This document shows positions 1 through 12,354 of a stretch of DNA of 64,000 nt, piece by piece. The notes under the pieces were generated by a model, which ran no database searches, was not told the DNA's origin, and saw nothing but the letters and a program-made list of their open reading frames with translations. Both the position numbers and the translations under genes were made by a program. The DNA comes from Chondrosia reniformis. Taxonomy: Eukaryota; Porifera; Demospongiae; Chondrillida; Chondrillidae. Numbering within the stretch: position 1 is the stretch's first letter; each line of letters opens with the position of its first letter. Where the stretch lies: NCBI GenBank assembly GCA_947172415.1, contig OX359191.1:4092001-4156000 (forward strand), given 5' to 3'.

Positions 1-732
1 CACCTACCACATACAACTAGAACATACACTTTTACCTAATAATAATAAATAGGACATACAAATAGTACATACAACTAGTACATACAACTAGTACATAAAA
101 CTAGTATCTCCAACAAGTAAATATAACCAGTACTAGTCCATACAACTAGTACATACAAATAGTCCTTGCAACTAGTACATAGCTAGTCCATACAACTAGT
201 ACTTGCAACTAGTACATATACCTAGTACACACATCTACAACATATAACTAATACATAAAAATATAACTTGTACATATAAATAGTACAAAAGATAGTACAT
301 ACAAGTAGTTCATACAACTACTAGTATATAGAACGAGTACATAAAACTAGGACCTATAACTAATACACACCTTCTACATAAAATTAGTACATAAATATAT
401 AACTAGTACATATGATTAGTGCATCCATATAGTATAGTACATGCAACTAGAAACTAGTACATACAACTAATATATACACAAAACTAGCACATGTAATTAG
501 TTCATATAACTATTATATACAAACAACTAGTTCATACAACTAGTATTTACAATTAGGTCGTCCAACTAGTTCACACAACTAATAACTAGTACATATAACT
601 AGTACATTCAACTAGTACATACAACTAGGACAAACAACTAGGATATATAACCAGTACATATTCCAACTACATATAACTAGTAAATAAACATATACATTGT
701 AATTATAAATAGTACATACAACTAGAGCATAC
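1..732. repeat. Left arm of satellite inverted repeat
   Basis: The reverse complement of this segment matches 3455-4781 almost base for base at both ends. The first bases CACCTACCACATAC mirror the bases ending at 4781, and GAGCATAC near 725-732 mirrors GTATGCTC at 3455. The right arm is longer because it holds extra copies of a 247-bp unit. The arm is cut by the window start, so it may extend further left. Confidence 0.85.
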
Positions 733-3454
733 CGCTAGTGCATACAACTAGTATATATAACTAGTTCACAAACATATAATTACTACATACATATAACTGG
801 TACTTATAAATAGTTCATACACATAGTACATACAAATTGTAGATACAAATAGTACATACATCTGCTACACATAACTAGTACCTACAACGAGTACATATAA
901 ATAGAACAAGTTCATAAAACTAGTGCATACAACTAGTACATGCAACTAGTACATACAACTAGTACATCCTAACAGTACACACAAATAGTACACACGAATA
1001 GTACACACAACTAGTACATACAACTAGTACATTGAACTAGAACATACAACTAGTACAAACAACTAGGACATATAACTAGTACATACACCTACTACATACA
1101 ACTAGTCCATACAACTAGAAACTAGTCCATACAACTAGTATCTATATAACACTAGTACATTTAACTAGTACATAAAACTAGTATATACATACAAAGAGTA
1201 CATACAACTAGTACATAAAATTAGTAGGTACAACTAGTTCACACATCTAGTAATTAGTACATATAACTAGTACATGAGACTGTGATTTACAACTAGTACA
1301 TACAATTAGTACATAAAACTAGTTCAAACAAACAAACAAGTAGTATATATAACGAGTTCCTTCCTAGTTCCTAGTATAACTTTTACTAGAACCTACACTT
1401 ACTTCAAAAAGCTAGTACATACAACTAGTACAAACAATTAGTCACTAGTACATACAACTACTACATACAACTAGTACATATAAATACTACATTTGATTGG
1501 TACATACAAATAGTATCGAGTACATACAACTAGTATATACAGCTAGTACATTCAACTAGTATATACAACTACTACATGAACAGGAAACCAGTACATACAA
1601 CTAGTACATAGCTACTACATACAATTAGTATACACATACAACTAGTGTATACAACTAATACATACAATTAGTACATACAACTACTACATCAAACTACTAC
1701 ATACAACCAGTACCTACAACTAGTACATAAAACTAGTACATACAATTAATACGTTAATGTAGTACTAACAACTAGTATATACACCTAATGCCTACTTAGT
1801 ACCTAATATAACTAGTACTAGAACCTACAACTAGTACATACAGCTGGCGCATACACGTAGTATAGGCAACTTGTACATACAACTGTTACATACAACTACT
1901 ACATATAACCAGTACATACATATATAACTAGTATATAAAAATAGTACATACACCTAGTACATACAACAAGTACATACAAAACGTACATAAAACTAGTACA
2001 TACAACTAGTACACACAACTAGAAACTAGTACATACACCTAGTTTATAGAACGAGTGCATAATACTAGAACATACAACTTGAATATACAACTAGTACATA
2101 GCAACTACATACAACTAGTATATACATACAACTAGTACGTACAACTGGTTCATAATTAATACATACAACTTGAACATAACTAATACATACAACTTGTACA
2201 TAGTATGAGTACATTAAACTAGCATATACAACTACTACATAAACAGCAAACTAGTATATACATACAACTAGTACATAGCTAGTACTTACAATTAGTATAT
2301 ACATACACCTAGTACATACAACTAGTACAAACAATTAGTACATACAACTACTACATACAACCGATACCAACATCTAGTAAATATAACTAGTACTAGTAAT
2401 AAGAACTAGTACATACAACTAGTACGTTAAAATGGTACTAACAACTATTACAACCAACTAATTCCTACTTAGTACATTCTATAACTAGTTCTAAAACCTA
2501 CAAATAGTACATACAATTAGCACATGCAACTAGTACTTTCAACTAGTACATATAACAAGTACACACACTTACTACATATAACTAATATATAAATATATAA
2601 CTAGTATATATGAATAGTACATAAACATAGTACATACAACTAGAAACTAGTACATTTAACTAGTACATACAACTGGTATATACATACAATTAGTATATAC
2701 AACTAGTACATACAAGTAGTACATTAAATTCGTAGGTACAACTAGTTCATAAATTAGTAACTAGTAAATATGATTAGTAAATGCGACTAGTGAATGCAAC
2801 TAGTACATGCAACTAGGACATTATACCTAGTACATATACCTACTACATATAACTAGTTCATACACCTATACCTAGTAAATGTAAATAGTACATACAACTA
2901 GTACATACAGCTAGCGCATACAACTAGTACACATAACTAGTTCACACACATATAAATAGTACATGCAAAAAGTAAATACAACTAGTACATACAACTAGTA
3001 TCTAGTACATACAACTAGAACATACAACTAGAACATAGTTAGTACATACAACTAGTATATACATACAACTAGTACACAGAACTTGTAAATACAATTAGCA
3101 CATGCAATTATTGTATACAACTGAAACATACAACGAGTACCTAAAACTAGTAAATATAGCTAGTTCTAGTACATACAACTAGTACATACAACTAGCACTT
3201 TCAACTAGTACATATAACTAATACCCACACCTACTACATATAACAAATACATAAAAATATAACTAGTTCAAATAAATAGTGCATCCAAATAGTACATGCA
3301 ACTATTACCTAAAACTAGTAAATGCAACTAGAAACCAGTACAAACAACTAGTATATATATAAAAATTAGTACATTTAACTAGTACATACATCTGGTATAT
3401 ACATAAAACTAATATACACCTAGTTCATAAAATTAATAGGTACAACTATTTCAT
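1..3454 (-). repeat. 13-bp satellite, core on minus strand
   Basis: Degenerate tandem array whose core ACATACAACTAGT is the reverse complement of ACTAGTTGTATGT. The core contains the palindrome ACTAGT. Units vary by substitution and by short insertions such as extra TATA or ATAC steps, so the 13-bp phase drifts. No gene is visible. Positions 1-732 are an inverted copy of sequence beginning at 3455, and about 1750-2400 is closely similar, in the same orientation, to about 53110-53900. Confidence 0.9.
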
Positions 3455-5797
3455 GTATGCTCTAGTTGTATGTACTATTTATAATTACAATGTATATGTT
3501 TATTTACTAGTTATATGTAGTTGGAATATGTACTGGTTATATATCCTAGTTGTTTGTCCTAGTTGTATGTACTAGTTGAATGTACTAGTTATATGTACTA
3601 GTTACTAGTTGTATGAACTAGTTGTACGTACTAATTGTAAATACTAGTTGTATGAACTAGTTGGATGTACTAGTTAAATGAACTAGTTGTATGTTCTAGT
3701 TGTATGTACTAGTTGCATGTACTGGTTATATGTACTAGTTAACAGTTGTGTGAACTAGTTTGACGACCTAATTGTAAATACTAGTTGTATGAACTAGTTG
3801 TATGAACTAATTGTTTGTATATAATAGTTGTATGAACTAATTACATGTGCTAGTTTTGTGTATATATTAGTTGTATGTACTAGTTTCTAGTTGCATGTAC
3901 TATACTATATGGATGCACTAATCATATGTACTAGTTATATATTTATGTACTAATTATATGTAGTAGGTGTGTATTAGTTATAGGTCCTAGTTTTATGTAC
4001 TCGTTCTATGTACTAGTAGTTGTATGAACTACTTGTATGTACTATCTTTATGTACTATTTAAATGTACAAGTTATATTTTTATGTATTAATTATATGTTG
4101 TAGATGTGTGTACTAGTTATATGTACTAGTTGCAAGTACTAGTTGTATGGACTAGCTATGTACTAGTTGCAAGGACTAGTTGTATGTACTAGTTGTATGG
4201 ACTAGTACTAGTTAAATTTACTTGTTGGAGATACTAGTTTTATGTACTAGTTGTATGTACTAGTAGTTGTATGAACTACTTGTATGTACTATCTTTATAT
4301 ACTATTTATATGTACAAGTTATATTTTTATGTATTAGTTATATGTGGTAGATGTGTGTACTAGTTATATGTACTAGTTGCAAGTACTAGTTGTATGGACT
4401 AGCTATGTACTAGTTGCAAGGACTAGTTGTATGTACTAGTTGTATGGACTAGTACTAGTTAAATTTACTTGTTGGAGATACTAGTTTTATGTATTAGTTG
4501 TATGTACTAGTAGTTGTATGAACTACTTGTATGTACTATCTTTATATACTATTTATATGTACAAGTTATATTTTTATGTATTAGTTATATGTGGTAGATG
4601 TGTGTACTAGTTATATGTACTAGTTGCAAGGACTAGTTGTATGTACTAGTTGTATGGACTAGTACTGGTTATATTTACTTGTTGGAGATACTAGTTTTAT
4701 GTACTAGTTGTATGTACTAGTTGTATGTCCTATTTATTATTATTAGGTAAAAGTGTATGTTCTAGTTGTATGTGGTAGGTGTATGTAATATTTGTATGTC
4801 CTAGTTGTGTTTCCTAGTTGTGTGTAGTAGTTATTTACTAGTTGAATATTCAAGTTGGATGTTCTAGTATTATGTACTCATTCTGTGAGCTAGTTGTATA
4901 TACTACTTTCCAGTTATATGTACTAGTTGTATGTACTATTTATAATTACAAGGTATGTGTATTTACTAGTTATATGTAGTAGGTGTATGTATTAGTTATA
5001 TGTCCTAGCTGTTTGTCGTAGTTGTATGGACTAGTTGAATGTACTAATTGTATTTACTAGTTGTGGGTACTATTTGGTATGTACTAGTTGTATGTACTAG
5101 TTGCATGTACTAGTTGTATATACTATTTGTATGTACAAGTTATGTACCAGTTGAACGTAATAGTTGTATGTATATACCAATTGTTAATATTAGCTAAATA
5201 CTAGATGTATATTCAAGTTGTATTCTCTATAAAGTATTATATACTCCTAAAAACTAGTAGTATTTACTAGTTTCCAGTTGTATGTCCTACTTGTAAGTAC
5301 TTGTTGTATGTACAATGTGTATTTACCAGTTGTTGATTCTTGTACCAGTTATACTATGTACTAGGTGGGTTCTATTTGTATGTACTAGATACTTGTTGCA
5401 TGTACTAGTTGTATGAACTAGTTTTATGAACTAGTTTTATGTACTGTTTATAAGTACTAGTTATATGTACCAGTTATATGTACTAGTAGTATGTACTAGT
5501 TATATTTACCAGCTGTATTTACTATTTGTGTGTACTAATTGTATACACTAGTTTTATTTACTAGTTGTATGAACTCAATACCATTTGTATGTACTAGTCG
5601 AATGTAGTAGTTATTTGTACTAGTTGAATGTATAAGTAGTGTGTGATTGTTGTATGTACTTGTTATATGTACTAGTTGTACGTACTATTTATATGTACTA
5701 TATATGTGTGTATGTACTAGGTATATGTACTACTTGTATGTACTAGCTGTATTAGCTGGTTGTATTTACTAATTCTATGTACTAGTTGTATGTACTA
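3455..5797 (+). repeat. 13-bp satellite, core on plus strand
   Basis: Same satellite as the first block, but with ACTAGTTGTATGT on the plus strand. The switch occurs abruptly at about 3455, which is also the start of the right arm of the inverted repeat (3455-4781). No coding potential was found: the core itself creates TAG stops. Confidence 0.9.
4021..4700 (+). repeat. 247-bp higher-order tandem repeat
   Basis: A block of diverged 13-mers is itself repeated in tandem. The same landmark (TGTATGAACTACTTGTATGT) starts at 4021, 4268 and 4515, a spacing of 247 bp each time. The second and third units share private variants over most of their length; the third is shortened. This is higher-order repeat structure, and it shows recent tandem amplification within older, diverged satellite. 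Confidence 0.85.
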
Positions 5798-6304
5798 CAG
5801 GGCAGTCCACCTAATTCGAATCCCTAGGGAATTTGAAATAACAGGAATTTTGAATTATCAGGTTTATGTACAAAATAGCAAAGTGATGTCTAAACACCAA
5901 ATATAGATTTGAAATATAATGAAAAAGAGAAGATTATGCAGCCAGGTAGTAGTAGCAATGTCCTTTTTTCCTTCCAGATGGAGCGTTGTCCACGAGATGG
6001 ATAATCTCTAGTTTTCCTTCCAGAATAAGCGATTGGTACAGTGAACGTTGCATACCTAGAGAATAACACTGTACTGAGAATGATTAATGACAATTTAGCT
6101 AAATTTCTTAACCGTTAAAAGTGTGATTACCTCCTTAATAACTATGAGCTTGCTTATTTGTGTTGAAATACTTCCGTATTCTCTACGTAGCAAACTAAAA
6201 TTCCCAAAGAACTTGACATACTGGGACTGTACAGCGAACCGGAGTTCTATTCGAAATATGTGAAATTTCGTCTAAAACGGATTCGAATTAAGTGGACTGC
6301 ACTG
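5798..6304. mobile_element. Tigger/pogo-type MITE, 507 bp
   Basis: Non-satellite insert with terminal inverted repeats: CAGGGCAGTCCACCTAATTC at the left, and the reverse complement of the right end reads CAGTGCAGTCCACTTAATTC. The match continues through GAATCC. A TA dinucleotide flanks each end (5796-5797 and 6305-6306), as expected for target duplication by the Tc1/mariner-pogo superfamily, and CAG-N-G starts are usual for Tigger elements. The interior has no recognisable transposase; a 67-codon minus-strand frame at 5890-6093 resembles nothing I know. Probably a non-autonomous derivative. Confidence 0.85.
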
Positions 6305-6737
6305 TAGTTGTATGTAATAGATATCAACCAGTTGTATGTAGAAGATGTATGCACTAGTTCTTTGTACTAGCTATATACTAGTTTTATGAACTAGTTTAAT
6401 GTACTACTTGTATGTACTAGTTGTATGTATATACCAGATGTGTGTACTAGTTAAATGTACTAATTTTATATATATACTAGTTGTGTGTACTAGTTTCTAG
6501 TTGTATTTACTAGTTTTATATACTAGTTTTATGTACTCTGTGGATGCACTATTTCTTTGAACAAATTATATTTTTATGTATTAGTTTTATGTAGTAGGTG
6601 TGTGTACTAGTTATATGTACTATTGAAAGTTCTAGTTGTATGTACTAGTTGTATGAACGAGAACTAGCTATATTTACTAGTTTTAGGTACTAGTTGTATG
6701 TATTAGTTCTATGTAGTAGTTGCATGTGCTAATTGTA
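6305..6737 (+). repeat. 13-bp satellite, plus orientation
   Basis: Short continuation of the plus-oriented array between two insertions. Nothing else is visible in it. Confidence 0.9.
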
Positions 6738-6969
6738 TACGCATGTGGAACATGTCTACGAATTTCTGATTTTTGTAAACGTTATATTAGCGCCTACAGA
6801 GGTGTCACATTCCAGGCGGAAGTGTCTCTAGCATGTGATCTGCGCGTGAAGTGGAGCAACAGCCACTGAAACGTCACGAGGCATCACTACTCGTTATCGA
6901 TGTTAAATTATTGTGAAAACTTATGATAGTATAGCGGAGGAAGGCCAACGATGGAGGAAGGCCAATAAA

Positions 6970-7195
6970 GGCCTTCGTGACTGAAATGTTCTATTTTTCT
7001 TTTGATTATACAACGCTAATAATCAAAAGAAGAATAGAACGTTTTTCTTTTGATTATACCAAGTTATTAATCAAAAGAAGAATAGAACGTTTCGGTCACG
7101 TAAGCCTTAATTCCTCAGCTATTATTAACGTCGTATAATAGCTGAGGAAGTAAGGCCTATACGTGACCGAAACGGTCTATTTTCTTTTGATTATA
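6970..7195. repeat. Cluster of overlapping hairpins
   Basis: Four blocks alternate in orientation. TTCTTTTGATTA and its complement TAATCAAAAGAA recur twice (about 7005-7035 and 7044-7079). Outer stems pair the AAGGCCTTCGTGAC region near 6968 with GTCACGTAAGCCTT near 7095. A third hairpin pairs CCTCAGCTATTA near 7113 with TAATAGCTGAGG at 7136-7147, extended by sequence ending in GTGACCGAAACG. The repeats are mutually complementary, so alternative foldings are possible. Confidence 0.8.
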
Positions 7196-7469
7196 CTTTG
7201 TTAATTATTCATACATTCTCGCCATTGATAATTACATAGATATTAGTAGACATGCAATATGCTTACTGTTTCCACTTACCTCTTACGACAACAAAAAACT
7301 TCGATCAAGGGGTGCTACTGAGAAGCCATACTTGACATATCAACTTCGGAAATGTTTGTATAACGTGTTACCAAATATTTGGGTGCATATGCAACGTCAT
7401 AAGACGTCATTGTATGATTGCAATACTACCAGTATTAGGCTGACTGTCACATGACAATACCGTTATTCG

Positions 7470-7835
7470 AAGGAGAAGAGACAAATGGAAAACGAACTGA
7501 TTACCAGACAGTGGAGGATTGTATATCAAACCATTTTCTGACATCAATCTCTTCAGTAAGTAACAGCCTAAAAGTTGTATGTATACTCCTGGAATATTCT
7601 CTTGTTTAACTGAGATATGAAGTACTAGAGGCGCCCGATTAAGGTAAGAAAATACGTTTTCGATTATAATTCAAAAACTAAAGGGAATTTAAAAGGAGTA
7701 TACATACAATCGTTATATATCATCGTCCTTCATAGATTGGTGTCACCATTTATTCTATTTTCGTATTTTCCACTGTCTGGTAGAACGTTTTTGCCGATTT
7801 GGCACCTATCACTTACGGCCGCTTCCCTTCTCCTT
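7470..7835. repeat. Nested inverted repeat inside the TIR element
   Basis: ACCAGACAGTGGA at 7503-7515 is mirrored by TCCACTGTCTGGT at 7769-7781. Inside it, TTGTATGTATACTCCT near 7575 is mirrored by AGGAGTATACATACAA near 7695. Outside it, AAGGAGAAG near 7470 is mirrored by CTTCTCCTT near 7827. The nested pairs suggest an older fold-back insertion that has diverged between the arms. Confidence 0.7.
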
Positions 7836-8015
7836 TAAGCCTGCAATAGTGACGCTGTTGTAGCCAAAATATTAAGAAAGAATAGCGCTTCAAATCTATA
7901 TAATTTGTTTAATGATACAATGTTTCTAAAGTAAAATAGAATAAATAAAAAAAGAGTGTTAGTTAGCGAGTTTTTTTGAAAATTTGCGGAAGTGTTGACA
8001 TGTTCCACTAGCGTA

Positions 8016-9433
8016 CACAAGTTCTGTGTACTAGTTGTATGTATATGCTAGTTGTATGTACCAGCTATGTACTAGTTGTATGTTCTAGTTGTATCTACTA
8101 GATACTAGTTGTACGTACTAGTTGTAGGTACTAGTTATATTTACTATTTGTATGTACTATTTATTTGTGTGTACTAGTTATATGTACTAGCTGTATGCGC
8201 TAGCTGTATGTACTAGTTGTATGTACTCTTTACATTTACTAGGTATAGGTGTATGTTCTAGTTATATGTAGTAGGTTTATGTACTAGTTATATGTCCTAG
8301 TTGTATGTACTAGTTTAATGCACTAGTTGTATGTACTAGTTGTATGTACTAGTCACATGTACTAATTATATTTACTAGTTACTAATTTTATGAACTAGTT
8401 GTACCCACTAATTTACATGTACTGGTTATATGTACTAGTTAATAGTTGTGTGAACTAGTTGTATGACCTAATTGTAAATACTAGTTGTAAATACTAGTTG
8501 TGTGAACTTGTTGTTTGTATATAATAGTTGTATGTACTAGTTTCTAGTTGCATGTACTAGTTTTATGTACTAGTTATATATACTATATGGATGCACTATT
8601 CATATGTTCTAGTTATATATTTATGTACTAATTATATGTAGTTGGTATTTACTAGTTATAGGTCCTAGTTTTATGTACTCGTTCTATATACTAGTAGTTG
8701 TATGAACTACTTGTATGTACTATGTTTATGTACCATTTATATGTACTAGTTATATTTTTATGTATTAGTTATTTGTTGTAGATGTGTGTACTAGTTATAT
8801 GTACTAATTGCAAATACTAGTTGTATGTACTAGTTGTATGTATATACTAGTTGTATGTACTAGCTATGTACTGGTTGTATGTTCTAGTTGTATGTACTAG
8901 TTGTATGTACAAGTGGTAGGTTCTTGTACTAGTTATACTAGGGGCTAAGAAGGTACTAGTTCTATGTAGTAGATACTAGTTGTATATACTATTTATAATT
9001 ATTAGGTAAAAGTCTATATACTAGTTATATGTAGTAGTTGTATGTACCCATTTTTTTTTCTAGTTGTGTGTAGTAGTTATGTACTAGTTGATTATACGAG
9101 TTGTACGTTCTAGTATTATGTACTCATTCTGTGAGCTAGTTGTATATCCTAGTTTCTAGTTGTATGTACTAGTTGTATGTACTACTTTTATTTACTAGTT
9201 GTATTTACTAGTTGTATGTACTATTTATAATTACAATGGATGTTTATTTACTAGTTATATGTAGTAGGTGTATGTACTAGTTATATGTCCTAGCTGTTTG
9301 TCGTAGTTGTATGGACTAGTTGAATGTACTAGTTGTATGTACTAATTGTATGTAATAGTTGTGGGTATTATTTGGTATGTACTAGTTTTACATAATAGTT
9401 GTATGTATATAGTCGTTGTTAATATAAGCTATG
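8016..9433 (+). repeat. 13-bp satellite, plus orientation
   Basis: Plus-oriented satellite continuing directly from the TIR element. It contains the module reading ATTAGGTAAAAGT that also occurs near 4740, 15610 and 47280. No gene. Confidence 0.9.
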
Positions 9434-10212
9434 TACTAGTAACTAGTACATATAACTAGTACATGCGACAAGTATATACAACTAGTACATACAACTAGTA
9501 TATACAACTAGTTCATAAAACTTGTATATAGCTAGTCCAGAGAACTAGTGCATACATCTTATACATACAAATGGTTCATATCTAGTACATACAACTAGTA
9601 CATCCAATTATTACATAGAATTAGAGTATACAACCAGCTAATACAGCTAGTACATAAGAGTAGTACATATCCATAGTTCTTACATATATATATATAGTAC
9701 ATATATATAGTACGTACAACTAGTATATACTACTAGTACATGCAACTAGAACATGCAACTAGTACATATAAATAGTACATATAACTATTAAATATGACTA
9801 GTACATACACATATGATTAGTACATAAATATAGTACAAAAAACTAGTACAGAAAACTAGTTCACACAAACAATCAAGTAATTTATAGAATTAATTCATTC
9901 CTAGTACCTAGTATAACTTGTACTAGAACCTAAAACTTGTTCAAACATCTAGTACCTACGACTAGTACATACAATTAGGCAATAGCACATAACACTAGTA
10001 CATATAGTTAATCCATACAAATAGTACATAACCTACTATATATAACTAGTACATACAACAATTACACACTACTCATACATTCAACTAGTACAAATAACTA
10101 CTACAGTCGACTAGTACATACAAATAGTATTGAGTACATACAACTAGTAACTACTACTAGTTCATAGAACGAGTACATAATACTATATAGAACATACAAC
10201 TTAAATATACAT
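9434..10212 (-). repeat. Inverted satellite block
   Basis: About 780 bp in which the core is on the minus strand, bounded on both sides by plus-oriented satellite. It resembles part of the minus block at about 20700-21000 (shared GTGCATACATCTT landmark). It could be a local inversion or an inverted insertion. Confidence 0.8.
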
Positions 10213-10384
10213 CTAGTTGTATGAACTAGTTGTACCTATTAATTTTATGTACTAGTTGAATGTATATACCAGTTGTATGTATATACCAATTGTATGTACT
10301 AGGTTCTAGTTGTATTTACTAGTGTTTTGTACTAGTTGTGTGGACTATGTGGATGCATGATTTGTTTGAACTAGTTACATTTTT
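10213..10384 (+). repeat. 13-bp satellite, plus orientation
   Basis: Short plus-oriented stretch ending where the composite insertion splits a normally continuous satellite segment. The same segment resumes after 12354. Confidence 0.85.
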
Positions 10385-11284
10385 GGGGCGCCGCAGGTTC
10401 CCTATATTATTTTAAGAAATTATGTTAACGTATGGTTTCCTGTTCGTAGTCTTGTATACATATACATATATATATATGCAGTACAAGTTACAATATACTA
10501 AGGTAATTAATATAAATAAATAAATAATATAATATAATATAATATAATCTAAATAATTCATATGACTCCAGGAAAGGACCTAGCAACAGAATGGGCATAG
10601 TATCATAAAGTTTAGTGTATAAAACTCATTTTTAATTAAAGGATTTTTTATTTAGGTCTTGGTTTGGTAGAAAACGGAGGACAAATTCTGTATATAAAAT
10701 GCCATAGGACTATAGAAAACCTATGTGAAATTTATATTGAAACCAAGTGTTATATTAATAAAAATTATCAATTGATCAGATCACTGTGAAACCGATATAT
10801 ATCATGGTACATGTGTATGACAAACGTCTGGCGAAGTTTTGCTTAATTAAAGTTGCAAAACAATCAAGATATAATGAAGAATACAAGTTTACTATTGCGG
10901 AATCTGGTGATGTACTATGATGTTTCCCTAGTGCGTCACCAACACCTCGTTTGTTGCTCGGTACATATTTAATGGATTATCATGTGACGTTGGGAAAACG
11001 TCACGGCTCGTTGCAAAACAAGATCATCCTTTCGAGAACGGCTATGACAAGTCGACGCTCTACTACGAGAAGGAGCTACGGAATAAACGAGTTGTAGCGA
11101 AGGTTAGATAAAGCGTATTTGTGTACGTTTCCGTTAAGTTTGAGGCAGAATTGTCCCTATATTGATGCAAAAGAAATTCGTTTAGTCGACCTTAATAAAA
11201 CTTTGGTAATTGAAGCTCTGTCTTCTCTTCTTACGCTTTTTGTTCATATTTTACTTGTCCATGTGTAGCCATATCATACCAATA

Positions 11285-11372
11285 CCATTTTGTAACTTGT
11301 ACACAAGGGACATCATATACGTATATAAAGGCCTTGGCCTTTTATGTCCCTTGTGTACAAGTTACAAAATGG
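11285..11372. repeat. Perfect 29-bp stem hairpin
   Basis: CCATTTTGTAACTTGTACAC and following bases through 11313 are perfectly complementary to 11344-11372, with a 30-base loop. The loop itself holds AAGGCCTTGGCCTT, a further imperfect palindrome. A transcript would fold into a long perfect duplex. Confidence 0.9.
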
Positions 11373-11520
11373 TCTCTAACCCTGTTGATTATGCCAATGC
11401 ATGCAACCAACTGTCGGTGTTCTTAGCTCCCTCACAAGGCAGTAGTTGAGGATTTCAAAACCTGCAACAGTACTAGTGTGACTAAAGTCTTGTGCTGTTT
11501 AAAATACTGATTATCCTAGG

Positions 11521-11715
11521 GGTCACTTGGATCTCTTTAAATTTTTAACTTGCACTGCATGTGTAGCTAGTACTTGATTGTAATTTTAATATTGTATAGT
11601 CACTTGGCCCTCTTAAATTTGTAACTTGTACTGTGTAGTATTTGATAGTTATTTCAATATTGCCAGTAACTTTCACTGCGTAGTGTACTTGAGTGTAATT
11701 AGCCTCACTATACTT
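11521..11715. repeat. Decayed ~70-75 bp tandem repeat
   Basis: Three degraded units begin GTCACTTGGATCTC (about 11521), GTCACTTGGCCCTC (about 11599) and GTAACTTTCACTGC (about 11666). Each contains a TTGTAACTTG/ACTGTGTAG-like stretch and a TTTCAATATTG-like stretch. Copies are clearly diverged. Confidence 0.55.
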
Positions 11716-12065
11716 AAGACATTCACTATGAGCAATTTTGTTATGAGATTCTACTGTACACATGGAAAACATACACACATGGATAAGAATAAAGCCTTGT
11801 TGAACATCAGTAACATAAATTTACTAGTTCTGGACGTTTCAACCCGGAAGTCTTCATCAGTAATACAGGAAAGGGAATATCAAGTAGTAAATTAGTAAAT
11901 TCGTTTTCCTGAAGCTCAACAAGCCTTTATTCTCATAATGATCGCAACAAACACTCCTAATTCCTACACATGGACAAGTTAAAATATGAACAAAAAGCGT
12001 AAGAAGAGAAGACAGAGCTTCAATTACCAAAGTTTTATTATATATATATATATATATATCTGTCA

Positions 12066-12354
12066 AAAAATGGCGGACGTTCGGCTAGCTTCCGTTTTCT
12101 AGCTTAAAATTAGCTTTCTCTTCCTTAGCGTAGAACATTGAACGAACGAAATGGACTTAAAAACCACCCTTACTAATACTATGTAAAGTGAAGCTTGCGA
12201 AAAACGTTTTCTACGAGATATGGCCTTGAAAAATTGACGACCAACAAGAGTCGATCGGAAATCAGTTAACTGGCTATCTATGGGAACATGCCAAGTAGTT
12301 TGAGTTTACTTAGGGGCGCCTGGCGCTCCACGAGTTTTTCAACTCGAAATACTT
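12066..12354 (+). mobile_element. Diverged member of the AAATGGCGG short-element family
   Basis: It starts near AAAATGGCGGACGTTC and ends with a terminal hairpin: AAGTAGTTTGAGTT (12293-12306) with AACTCGAAATACTT (12341-12354), enclosing a G/C-rich inner stem. The same order (AAATGGCGG-CGTTC, then the hairpin) is found at 45711-45901 and 50278-50462. The middle has diverged too far to align by eye. Confidence 0.6.

Larger units (their letters stand above)
6738..8015. mobile_element. Non-autonomous TIR element rich in nested hairpins
   Basis: Non-satellite insert of about 1.28 kb. Its ends are inverted repeats: TACGCATGTGGAACATGTC at 6738-6756, against the reverse complement of 7997-8015, TACGCTAGTGGAACATGTC. 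Satellite that elsewhere runs on continuously is split here. The exact end and target duplication are ambiguous because flanking TAC sequence could belong to either. No convincing coding frame: the 61-codon minus frame at 7835-8020 runs out through the right TIR and is not protein-like. Two hairpin clusters (6970-7195 and 7470-7835) fill much of the interior. The superfamily is unknown. Confidence 0.7.
11193..12040. mobile_element. MITE-like element with ~76-bp terminal inverted repeats
   Basis: Left arm 11193-11268 begins TAATAAAACTTTGGTAATTG; right arm 11964-12040 is its near-perfect complement. The one clear difference is a one-base length change in an A/T run. The interior holds the 29-bp hairpin, a decayed tandem repeat and a smaller inverted repeat, GAATAAAGCCTTGTTGA (about 11788-11804) with TCAACAAGCCTTTATTC (about 11917-11933). 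Short frames across this region, on both strands, are products of the palindromes and are not called as genes. Confidence 0.75.
10385..12354. mobile_element. Composite non-satellite insertion
   Basis: Unique-looking sequence of about 2 kb interrupting one satellite segment: the continuation expected after 10384 is found just after 12354. It contains a 76-bp inverted-repeat element (11193-12040), a perfect 29-bp hairpin and a 3' module shared with insertions ending at 45901 and 50462. From 10385 to 11192 I see AT-rich sequence with simple AATAT repeats near 10525-10550 and no open frame of note. Whether it is one element or several nested ones cannot be settled here. Confidence 0.65.

Noticed and set aside
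5890..6093. 67-codon minus-strand frame in the MITE
   Set aside because: Starts and ends inside a non-autonomous element, with no domain or family resemblance.
11210..12066. Several 69-89 codon frames on both strands
   Set aside because: They lie in or across the inverted-repeat arms and hairpins of a MITE-like element, and no product is recognisable.
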